A stretch of DNA of 45,074 bases from Campylobacter portucalensis. GTDB taxonomy: Bacteria > Campylobacterota > Campylobacteria > Campylobacterales > Campylobacteraceae. A program made the translations under genes and the position numbers. Location: NCBI RefSeq assembly GCF_009690845.1, contig NZ_VWSJ01000011.1, forward strand, positions 1 to 45,074, read 5' to 3'. Each line of letters opens with the position of its first letter. Position 1 is the stretch's first letter. Shown here piece after piece: positions 37,234-43,581 of the stretch. The notes under the pieces are model-generated. The model saw only the letters and a list, made by a program, of their open reading frames with translations, did not search any database and was not told the origin of the DNA.

Positions 37234-38043
37234 ATGAAAAAGATATTTTTATTTGCATTTTGTTTGGCTGTGTTTTGTTTGGCTGCTGATTTAGATGAGA
37301 TCAGACAAAAAGGAGAGATAAAAATCGGCGTTAGAACGAATTTATTTCCTTTTGCAAAACTTACATCAAATGGAGAATTTGAGGGCTTTGAGGTAGAGTT
37401 GGCTAAAAAAATTGGCTATGAGCTTTTAGAAAATAGAGGTAAGGTAAAATTGGTTGGAGTAAATGCCAAGCAGAGGATAGAATTTTTGCAAAATGGTAGC
37501 GTTGATATCATAATAGCGTCATTTGCTCAAGATCCTGAAAGGGAGAAGGTGGTAGATTTTTCTATACCGTATTTTTCAATGTCTGATGCTATCTTGACGC
37601 ATAAAAATAAACAAGTTTCTTCTTTAAATAGCGTATTTGGAGAGAAAATTTTAGCAGTGCCAGGCACGACTTCATATACTTATCTAACACAAATGGGAAG
37701 ATTTCAAATTATTGATTGTAAAAACTCAAAAGATTGTTTTACTAGGTTAAAAGCCGGCGAGGCTGATTATTATGCTCAAATGATACAGATGGTTGGCGTT
37801 TATCCTTTGGTGGATAAAGATTATGTAGTTTCTCTTAGAAAAATAGGAGAAGATCACTACTTGTCTGTTGGCTTGCCTAAAAATACGCCAAAATTAAAAG
37901 AAGCTGTCAATAAAACTATCATAAAATTAAGCAAAGAAGGCTTTTTCCAAAAAGCTTATAGCGAAATTTTTGAACCATTTTATAGAGGAACTCTTGATAA
38001 GAAGTACTTTTTGGTAGATTCTATTTATGATATGTTTTTTTAA
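37234..38043 (+). CDS. Periplasmic amino-acid-type solute-binding protein
   Basis: A 269-residue family 3 extracellular binding protein, the PEB1/amino-acid class. The signal peptide is MKKIFLFAFCLAVFCLAAD with cleavage near residue 18. The domain opens GEIKIGVRTNLFPFAKL and shows FEGFEVELAKKIG, then DIIIASFAQDPEREKVVDFSIPYF. The second lobe contains the AVPGTTSYTYL segment. No permease or ATPase gene is adjacent, so it is an orphan here. TAAGGATTG precedes the ATG. Expression may vary through the upstream T run. Confidence 0.9.
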   Translation: MKKIFLFAFCLAVFCLAADLDEIRQKGEIKIGVRTNLFPFAKLTSNGEFEGFEVELAKKIGYELLENRGKVKLVGVNAKQRIEFLQNGSVDIIIASFAQDPEREKVVDFSIPYFSMSDAILTHKNKQVSSLNSVFGEKILAVPGTTSYTYLTQMGRFQIIDCKNSKDCFTRLKAGEADYYAQMIQMVGVYPLVDKDYVVSLRKIGEDHYLSVGLPKNTPKLKEAVNKTIIKLSKEGFFQKAYSEIFEPFYRGTLDKKYFLVDSIYDMFF

Positions 38044-38049
38044 AATTTT

Positions 38050-38072
38050 ATCCGCATAAATTTTGTGCGGAT
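38050..38072 (+). terminator. Terminator hairpin after the solute-binding gene
   Basis: ATCCGCATAAA pairs with TTTGTGCGGAT (one G-T pair) in a long stem just after the stop codon, followed by TTAAATTTTAT. It is one of the better rho-independent terminator candidates in the window. Confidence 0.65.
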
Positions 38073-38148
38073 TTAAATTTTATACTTCAAAATCTAATTA
38101 AATTTTTAAGATTTTATACCCTGTGCGATAAAATTCTGTAAAATCTAG

Positions 38149-38154
38149 TATAAT
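38149..38154 (+). promoter_or_regulatory. -10 box ahead of the MOSC gene
   Basis: TATAAT lies 21 bases before the ATG at 38175, in the context CTAGTATAATTAT. Leader length and AT-rich upstream sequence are plausible. Confidence 0.4.
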
Positions 38155-38174
38155 TATATCCAAAAAGGATGATT

Positions 38175-38812
38175 ATGATAAAGCTTGAGTTTGTGGGAGT
38201 TGGAGAAGTTAGAGAATATGGAGAAAAGAATTATAAAAATTCCTTAGAAAAGCCATGGAAAAGTGCTATGAAAAAACTTTAATTACTGAAAAAATTTATG
38301 CAAATAAATTTGGCTTTGAAAATGATATGGTGTTTGATACAAAAAATCATGGTGGATTAGAAAAAGCAATTTTTGCAAATTCTACTAAAAACTACAAAAT
38401 TTGGGCTAAATTCTTAAACAAAAATATAAATTATGGCGATATGGGTGAAAATTTAACTATAAATGGTCTTGATGAAAGCAGTGTTTGTGTCGAAGATATC
38501 CATAAAATAGGCTCTTTGGTTATTCAGGTTAGTCAGCCACGAAAACCTTGCTTTAAGATAAGCAAGATGTTTAAACACAAAAATTTCACAGCCAAAATTA
38601 TAGAAACAGGTCTTACTGGGTGGTATTATAGGGTTTTAGAAGAAAGTATCTTAAAATGTGGTGATGAGGTAAAAATAATCCAAAAATATAGTGTAAATTT
38701 AAGTATTTTAGAACTCAACAAACTTTTTTATAATCTAAATGACAATTCAAATATATTTGAAAAATTAAAAATTTGCAAAACTTTATCTAATGAGTGGAAT
38801 GGAAGTATTTAG
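38175..38812 (+). pseudogene. MOSC-domain protein, frameshifted at an A run
   Basis: MOSC domains bind or pass on molybdenum-cofactor sulfur. The ATG at 38175 (AAAGGATG upstream) opens 35 codons, then stops at 38280. The rest of the domain (KTLITEKIYANKFGFENDMV onward, KNHGG, GENLTINGL, QPRKPCFKISK with the key cysteine, TGWYYRVLE) continues in another frame to 38812. Adding one A to the AAAAAA at 38271-38276 restores one reading frame of about 213 residues. Codons after the break look fully preserved, so the shift is recent, a sequencing error, or subject to slippage. An ATG at 38255 could allow a truncated 185-residue product. Confidence 0.75.
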
Positions 38813-39423
38813 AGTAGATTAAAAGGAATTTATGATGATAGCTATATGAAAAATTGATAAATTTACTCTAATTTCTATCTAATTTTATAGATAAATATCT
38901 CGACTTTGAGATTTATTAAACCAGATAGAATTGACTCAACTTAAGTGCTAATAAATTTAAAATATCATTATTTAGAAGAATTTTAAAGAGTTTTCATCAA
39001 AATAGCTAAAATTTGCGATGTTTTAAAGAGTTGTAGATAAATAGATGAAAACATGATATTTGATAGCTAGGGAGTATTTTAGGGTAAAAATTGTAAGAAT
39101 AAATTTAACTCATATAAATAAAGGACTTGAAAAACAGACTTAAATTTAAAGTATTTTTTGCTTTTTTGTGCGATATAAAAGATAAATTAAACTTAATTTT
39201 AAAAGTATAGATGACTTTATATTACATTTTTTGTAATGCAATTTACTATCAAAGCTAAGTTAAAAGTACGAGTTGAGTTTAAATGTAGTCTAAGAATATT
39301 ATAAATTTTTTCTTCAAACCACTCAAAAAAATAAGGTGTAATGGGAATTTAAGAGTGTTTTCTATCTCGTATTATTACGAACAAATACGCTGTAATACTT
39401 GCTTTATAGTAAGGAGTAAAACA
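38813..39423. other. AT-rich spacer before the small-peptide array
   Basis: No protein-like frame of useful length is seen. TTTTAAAGAGTT occurs twice (near 38984 and 39022). A small hairpin, ATTACA-TTTTTT-TGTAAT, lies near 39221. At 39367-39380 TCGTA-TTAT-TACGA is an inverted repeat of operator type, with a possible -10 (TGTAAT, 39391-39396) just downstream and a Shine-Dalgarno sequence at 39411-39416. The last part probably controls the peptide array. Confidence 0.4.
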
Positions 39424-39507
39424 ATAGAATTAATCACTGCGATTATCCAGCTAGCCACCGCGATAATCGATTTGATTTTAATTCTTTATCTAGCCAAACA
39501 TAGATAA
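39424..39507 (+). CDS. Small hydrophobic peptide 1 (ATA in place of ATG)
   Basis: A 27-codon frame reading IELITAIIQLATAIIDLILI and ending AKHR, a single membrane helix with a basic C-terminus. It is preceded by AAGGAG at the right distance, but its first codon is ATA. The next peptide begins MELINAI with ATGGAGCTAATAAATGC against ATAGAATTAATCACTGC here, so the two look like relatives and ATG probably mutated to ATA. Either it is silenced or it uses a rare start. Confidence 0.4.
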   Translation: MELITAIIQLATAIIDLILILYLAKHR

Positions 39508-39509
39508 AC

Positions 39510-39530
39510 TTAAGGGGTGGTTCCCCTTAA
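39510..39530 (+). terminator. Perfect 8-bp hairpin after peptide 1
   Basis: TTAAGGGG and CCCCTTAA around TGGTT, followed by ACCATTGTTTTA. It looks like a terminator or attenuator separating peptide 1 from the rest of the array. It resembles the rplL-rpoB hairpin in its GGGG/CCCC core. Confidence 0.55.
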
Positions 39531-39543
39531 ACCATTGTTTTAC

Positions 39544-39567
39544 CCTTATGGCAATTATACCATAAGG
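39544..39567 (+). promoter_or_regulatory. Hairpin that pairs part of the ribosome-binding site of peptide 2
   Basis: CCTTATGG (39544-39551) and CCATAAGG (39560-39567) are perfectly complementary around an 8-base loop. The second arm includes the first half of AAGGAG, the Shine-Dalgarno of the ATG at 39575. Folding would restrict ribosome access, so translation may be controlled by temperature, an RNA or a protein. The pairing is seen; the control is inferred. Confidence 0.5.
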
Positions 39568-39574
39568 AGTTAAA

Positions 39575-39646
39575 ATGGAGCTAATAAATGCTATTTTAGG
39601 ATTAGTAAATTCATTGCCATTATTATACATAGCCATTAAGCTATAA
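39575..39646 (+). CDS. Small hydrophobic peptide 2
   Basis: A 23-residue peptide (MELINAILGLVNSLPLLYIA, then three more residues including one lysine), one short membrane helix. AAGGAG lies 5 bases before the ATG. Its start region is similar to peptide 1. No family is recognised; hydrophobic type I toxin peptides and small phage or plasmid membrane peptides have this size. Confidence 0.55.
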   Translation: MELINAILGLVNSLPLLYIAIKL

Positions 39647-39656
39647 GGAGCTAAAA

Positions 39657-39749
39657 ATGAGTGAAATTATAGAAGCTATAGAGGTTTTGTTGCTTGCATA
39701 TATCGCACTTAACATTCACAAATTAAATTTAAACAGTATCAAAGGTTAA
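39657..39749 (+). CDS. Small hydrophobic peptide 3
   Basis: A 30-residue peptide (MSEIIEAIEVLLLAYIALNI, then a polar, basic tail). The acidic N-terminus, membrane helix and basic tail are clear. AAGGAG overlaps the stop of peptide 2 and lies 5 bases before the ATG, so translation is probably linked. Unknown family. Confidence 0.55.
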   Translation: MSEIIEAIEVLLLAYIALNIHKLNLNSIKG

Positions 39750-39764
39750 TCTAATCAACCTTTG
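39740..39764 (+). repeat. Perfect 8-bp inverted repeat across the end of peptide 3
   Basis: CAAAGGTT and AACCTTTG around a 9-base loop, including the stop codon of peptide 3. It is followed by an A-rich stretch, not a T run, so it is more likely a structural or mRNA-stability element than a terminator. Confidence 0.5.
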
Positions 39765-39787
39765 AAACAAAAACAAGGAGTATTAAG

Positions 39788-39865
39788 ATGTTAAAGTTCT
39801 TGCAAGTTTTAGCATTAGTTTTACAAATCCTTTACTGGATTTTAAGACTTTTAGGATTTATCTAA
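39788..39865 (+). CDS. Small hydrophobic peptide 4
   Basis: A 25-residue peptide (MLKFLQVLALVLQILYWILR, then LLGFI), one continuous hydrophobic helix with two basic residues. CAAGGAG precedes the ATG by about 8 bases. Its sequence is not obviously related to peptides 1-3 beyond size and hydrophobicity. Confidence 0.55.
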   Translation: MLKFLQVLALVLQILYWILRLLGFI

Positions 39866-39871
39866 ATCCTA
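39852..39871 (+). repeat. 9-bp perfect inverted repeat over the stop of peptide 4
   Basis: TAGGATTTA and TAAATCCTA flank TC and cover the last codons and the stop. A CCCC-TTTAAC-GGGG hairpin follows immediately (39873-39886). The pair could act as a terminator or stability element before peptide 5. Confidence 0.5.
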
Positions 39872-39939
39872 CCCCTTTAACGGGGGCTAAAAAACTTTTA
39901 TCTTAATACCCTTGATAATTTTACCATAAAGGAGTAAAA

Positions 39940-40020
39940 ATGTGGCTAGATATTTTAATGAGTGTTATTTTTATAATAACTTGCGTGTGGATTTATAAAA
40001 CTATAAAGGCTAAAAAATGA
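39940..40020 (+). CDS. Small hydrophobic peptide 5
   Basis: A 26-residue peptide (MWLDILMSVIFIITCVWIYK, then a Lys-rich tail), one membrane helix with a strongly basic C-terminus. Its leader TTACCATAAAGGAGTAAAAATG closely repeats that of peptide 2 (ATACCATAAGGAGTTAAAATG), so leader and gene may have duplicated. Confidence 0.55.
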   Translation: MWLDILMSVIFIITCVWIYKTIKAKK

Positions 40021-40057
40021 TTACAGTTGTTATAAACAATATTATAAGGAGGCTAAA

Positions 40058-40239
40058 ATGAAAACACCTAATTTAAAAAAAAAGAATTTTTAGAGTTAGC
40101 TAGGGCTTTTAAAGACGAAAATGGAAACATTGATTTAATGGAGTTGTCTTATACGTTATTTGTGTCTCTTAAAAATTTAGCAAATAACTATAATAAAATG
40201 AAAAATGAAATTTCAAAAACAAGAAAGGATATAAAATGA
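40058..40239 (+). pseudogene. Frameshifted 60-codon gene with an A9 run, before rha
   Basis: The ATG at 40058 (AGGAGG upstream, the best ribosome-binding site in the island) opens only 11 codons before TAG at 40091. A run of nine A residues (40075-40083) lies at the break. With ten A residues the frame continues through EFLELARAFKDENGNIDLME, a Lys-rich helical end and TGA at 40237-40239, giving 60 residues. That TGA overlaps the rha ATG (ATGA), the usual sign of coupled translation, which argues the long frame is or was real. I do not recognise the family. It could be silenced, switched by slippage, or a read-length error. Confidence 0.6.
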
Positions 40240-40622
40240 ATAATATAATTATAAATAATGTAGAGGTTGAATTTAAAGTAGTAGATAATAAAGTTTTTGC
40301 AAACTCACTACAAGTTGCTGAAGTTTTCGAGAAAAGACATACGCATATTTTAGACACAATAAAAGCTTTACCACAAGATGATTTTACTAAGCCAAATTTT
40401 CGGCTGAGTGAATACAAGGACGCAACAGGACGAACTTTACCAATGTATAATCTTACTCGTGACGGTTTTTCTCTTTTGGTTATGGGCTTTACAGGAGAGA
40501 AAGCCTATAAATGGAAAGTTGAATTTTTAAAAGCGTTTAATTTGCTGTTGGAAGAGAATAAACGCCTTAAATTTAGTCTTTACACAGATAAAATAGCAAA
40601 TTTAGAAGCCCACAGATATTAA
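40236..40622 (+). CDS. Rha-family phage regulatory protein
   Basis: A 128-residue protein matching the phage Rha (pRha) domain. It shows VFANSLQVAEVFEKRHTHIL, NFRLSEYKDATGRTLPMYNL, TRDGFSLLVMGFTGEKAYKW and KAFNLLLEENKRLK, the family's ordered motifs. In lambdoid phages, Rha interferes with growth in IHF-deficient hosts; in prophages and plasmids it is a putative regulator. The domain is complete, but there is no added C-terminal antirepressor domain. AAAGGA precedes the ATG. It is the only clearly phage-derived protein here. Confidence 0.88.
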   Translation: MNNIIINNVEVEFKVVDNKVFANSLQVAEVFEKRHTHILDTIKALPQDDFTKPNFRLSEYKDATGRTLPMYNLTRDGFSLLVMGFTGEKAYKWKVEFLKAFNLLLEENKRLKFSLYTDKIANLEAHRY

Positions 40623-41033
40623 AAGCATTTCAATTAAATTTGATGACTAATTGCCTAAACTTTAATTAAATTTGATATTTATTGCAAACTTTAAATAATA
40701 AAACGACAGATCTTAGCTCATTAGAAATTTCTATTTTTAAGTATTTTGGATTGTATTTAAAATTATTTAAAAACCCTTAGTTGGCAGTTAAAAAATCACT
40801 TAAGCTTATTTTTGCACTCTATTTTGTGAGTTTTATGAATTTTTATAAACTTAAAATTTTCATTTAATATGAAAATTTTCTAAACCAAACCTCTGCTATA
40901 TCGCATTTGTCTTTTTAAAATATTTCTCTATTTTTACACTATTGCGGATAAATTTAGGTATTTGCGGATCTCTAAATTTATCACTTTTATATTTAAAATA
41001 CGCCAAAATGAACTTAAAAACTATAAAAAAGTT
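40623..41033. other. Non-coding spacer between rha and pgpA
   Basis: No convincing gene is seen. Two imperfect copies of a 28-33-base unit (TTTCAATTAAATTTGATG and TTTAATTAAATTTGATAT, each continuing to TTGC and AAAC) lie at about 40628-40690. A perfect 11-bp inverted repeat, AAAATTTTCAT and ATGAAAATTTT around TTAAT, lies at 40853-40879 and may end transcripts from either side. Confidence 0.4.
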
Positions 41034-41534
41034 TTAAAAAATATATTTTTCAAATCCAAATTTAATCATCCCACCCATTACCATCAAAGCTAAAAGACCA
41101 GCAAAAAATCCAGCTAATACATCATCAAGCATTACGCCAAGACCACCTTTTACATTTCTATCAATTCGCCCAATAATTGATGGTTTAAATATATCAAAAC
41201 CCCTAAAAAACACAAAAGACAAAATCAAAGCTAGATATGAGTTTTCGTTTAAACAAAGCGTAATGCTTTGAGCTATCCAAATACCAACTACTTCATCGAT
41301 AACTATGTTAGAATCATCATGATTGCCACCATTTTTTTCGTATGTGTTTATAGAATTTATAGCAATTAAACATATTAAAATCGCTAGTAAAAATAGAGTT
41401 TCTAAACCGATAAATTTTGCCACAAAAAATCCAACCACAAGTCCAGCCAAACTCCCCCAAGTCCCAGGTGCAGGCTTTATGTATCCAACATAAAAAAAAG
41501 TTAAAAAAAGTTTATTTGTGTTAAATTTATTCAT
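41034..41534 (-). CDS. pgpA: Phosphatidylglycerophosphatase A
   Basis: Inner-membrane enzyme that removes phosphate from phosphatidylglycerophosphate to give phosphatidylglycerol. The 166-residue protein has the family's APGTWGS (22-28), the acidic catalytic stretch DDSNIVIDEVVG (73-84) and several membrane segments, including the C-terminal DDVLAGFFAGL. It is the last gene of the minus-strand unit ispDF-regulator-sat-like-pgpA, 12 bases after its neighbour. Confidence 0.92.
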   Translation of the reverse strand: MNKFNTNKLFLTFFYVGYIKPAPGTWGSLAGLVVGFFVAKFIGLETLFLLAILICLIAINSINTYEKNGGNHDDSNIVIDEVVGIWIAQSITLCLNENSYLALILSFVFFRGFDIFKPSIIGRIDRNVKGGLGVMLDDVLAGFFAGLLALMVMGGMIKFGFEKYIF

Positions 41535-41546
41535 TTTAATCCTTAT

Positions 41547-42719
41547 TTATAAATTCATTTGATATAAATTTGCAAGCTCTTTGTAAAATTCTTCATAACT
41601 ATGAATTTCTAAAAGCCCCTTATTTGGAAAAAGCTCATCATAAATTTGTTGCAAATTTTCAAATCTATTTGGAAAAAGTTCGCTTAAAATCATAGATGAA
41701 AGCTCTTTTCTCATTAAAATTTCAGGCGGCATAATCCCTTTTCTTAGCAAAGTTCTTATTGTAGGACTATGAAATTTTATATGATGATGTTGCCCATGAG
41801 GGCAAGTTTTGGTGCTTACTATAGCCTTGCATTCATTACAAAATACATACTCAGGCATCACCAAAACGTCTAAATTTAGAGCATTTTTGACTCTATCAAA
41901 AATTGTAAAAGGTTGATTTTCATCAAAAAACATACCAATAGCACCGTGATTTTGACCTATTACGATTTTTGTAGCCCCAAATTTATACGCGGCTATAGCT
42001 TCTAGTTCAGGATTATTGTGTGCTGTAAATAGAGTTGTATCTCTAAGCGGAACGACTGCTACTATTTGATTTGGTAAGAAATTTTTTATAAAATGCTTTA
42101 TCGTTTTTAGCCTAAGCTCATAATCTAATCTATCCTCCCTCAAACTTCTAATCAAAAAAATTATAAGCAAATCAGCCTTATCAATAGCCATTCTAACAAG
42201 TCTTTCATGCACTCTATGAAATGGATTTGCACACATCATTAAAGCTGTTATTTTTTTTGCATTTAGTTCTTTTATTTTATTTGAAATTTGTTCTTTGATG
42301 TTTTTTATATCATCATCAAAAATTTCTATCTCTCCGCTAATGCAAAGTGCATTTTCATCTATATTTGCAGACATAAATTGTGCTGAATTTGCCCAAAAAA
42401 TTGATATATTTTTCCACTCTTTTTGAAATTTAAATACAGATTTTACAAAAATTCTACCAACTATTTTATTATCTAGCTTTAAATTTACATAACTATTTAG
42501 CTTTAAATTTGCTATTGTATTTTTATCTTCATTTGGAGAAAAAATAAAAGCATATGGCATAATTTCTCCATCTAAATAGCCATTTTTGTAAATTTCATCT
42601 ATTTGATGTTTATCCATAAGTTGATTTTTGTTTGATAAAATTTTATTAGCTATTAATTTAAAAAGTCCATAAATTTCTAGTGAAATTTTTAGTGCTTTAT
42701 TTTGTTTTGTTGATTCCAT
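41547..42719 (-). CDS. ATP-sulfurylase (sulfate adenylyltransferase)-like protein
   Basis: A 390-residue protein related to monomeric ATP sulfurylases: a PUA-like N-terminal domain, then a nucleotidyltransferase domain. It contains NPFHRVHE (165-172, matching the family NPxHxxHE), GQNHGA (255-260) where the enzyme usually has GRDHAG, a Cys/His cluster (C294, C297, C306, H308) and IRTLLRKGIMPPE. The changed second motif and the absence of other sulfate-assimilation genes make sulfate activation uncertain. The ATG at 42719 is preferred; an upstream TTG at 42761 has no properly spaced site. It overlaps the regulator gene by 23 bases. Confidence 0.8.
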   Translation of the reverse strand: MESTKQNKALKISLEIYGLFKLIANKILSNKNQLMDKHQIDEIYKNGYLDGEIMPYAFIFSPNEDKNTIANLKLNSYVNLKLDNKIVGRIFVKSVFKFQKEWKNISIFWANSAQFMSANIDENALCISGEIEIFDDDIKNIKEQISNKIKELNAKKITALMMCANPFHRVHERLVRMAIDKADLLIIFLIRSLREDRLDYELRLKTIKHFIKNFLPNQIVAVVPLRDTTLFTAHNNPELEAIAAYKFGATKIVIGQNHGAIGMFFDENQPFTIFDRVKNALNLDVLVMPEYVFCNECKAIVSTKTCPHGQHHHIKFHSPTIRTLLRKGIMPPEILMRKELSSMILSELFPNRFENLQQIYDELFPNKGLLEIHSYEEFYKELANLYQMNL

Positions 42720-43581
42720 ATTTTTTTCTCTTTTCCCAAAGTGATTTTCTTGAAATTCCAAGCCTTAAAGCTAGTTCAGTATCTGAATATAATTTTTCAT
42801 AAGAAATTATAATGCTTTTATAATAATCATCTATAGATAAAATATCGCCACTATATATTTTATTAGGCTTATCTTCTATAGTTATAGTTTCAAAAGGTAT
42901 TTTATTATTTGCATTAGTGTTAGAGATGATTATCTCTTTTTTATCTATGATATTAAAAATTTCATCTTTTTCTGCGGTATTTAACCCTGAAAAATCAGCT
43001 ATATAAAGAGGAATTGTTGAATTTTTTATTATAGATTTTGTATTTTTATCCTTAAAAGATAGAAACTCAAATGGTTTTTTAAGCTCTTGTGATAATAAAA
43101 AAACTATTTTATCTGCATAAATTTGATCTTGAGAATTTATAAAAAGTGGAAATTTTACATCTTTTAGAGATATTTTAGGCAAGATTACGTTATCAAATTT
43201 TGAATTTAGGTATTTAACATAAAATTCATTAAATTTTTTGATATTTTTAAATTCCTCAAAATGGTGAATTTTTCTGATTAATTCCTCTACCATAAAGGGC
43301 TTTTGTATGTAGTCATTAGCACCCGCTTTAATCGGCTTAGAAACAGTGTCGTTACTTATGTATGATATGAGTAAGATTATGATTGAGTTTTGAAATTTTT
43401 TGATGACTTCATATATATTTTCGCCAAAAATTCCAGTTGAAAGCAAAATGGCGTCTTTATTTTCACATTTTAAAACATCACCAATATTTGTTAAAATTTC
43501 ACAATCATGCCCTAAACTAGCAAGTTTTGTAGCTATGCTTTGAGCTAAATAAACTTCATTTTCTATAATTAAAATTTTCAT
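42697..43581 (-). CDS. Atypical response regulator (HP1021/Cj1608-like)
   Basis: A 294-residue two-domain regulator. Residues 1-120 form a receiver-like domain (MKILIIENEVYLAQSIATKL, with K94 in YIQKPF), but the phospho-acceptor site reads DAILLSTGIFG with Ser/Thr instead of Asp, so it probably works without phosphorylation. The C-terminus has a Fis-type helix-turn-helix (ELALRLGISRKSLWEKRKKY). HP1021 of H. pylori is known to bind oriC and to affect redox-linked genes. The ATG at 43581 overlaps the ispDF stop (ATGA) and is preferred over an in-frame TTG at 43593. Confidence 0.88.
   Translation of the reverse strand: MKILIIENEVYLAQSIATKLASLGHDCEILTNIGDVLKCENKDAILLSTGIFGENIYEVIKKFQNSIIILLISYISNDTVSKPIKAGANDYIQKPFMVEELIRKIHHFEEFKNIKKFNEFYVKYLNSKFDNVILPKISLKDVKFPLFINSQDQIYADKIVFLLSQELKKPFEFLSFKDKNTKSIIKNSTIPLYIADFSGLNTAEKDEIFNIIDKKEIIISNTNANNKIPFETITIEDKPNKIYSGDILSIDDYYKSIIISYEKLYSDTELALRLGISRKSLWEKRKKYGINKTK

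Noticed and set aside
39740-39764. Rho-independent terminator after peptide 3
   Set aside because: The perfect stem is followed by an A-rich stretch on the plus strand, not T residues, so only an inverted repeat is reported.
40017-40061. 14-codon frame (MITVVINNIIRRLK) between peptide 5 and the A9 gene
   Set aside because: Very short, contains the Shine-Dalgarno of the next gene, and has no own ribosome-binding site; at most a coupling leader.
38813-41033. CRISPR array in the low-density island
   Set aside because: Repeats there are few, short and imperfect, with no regular spacer units and no cas genes.
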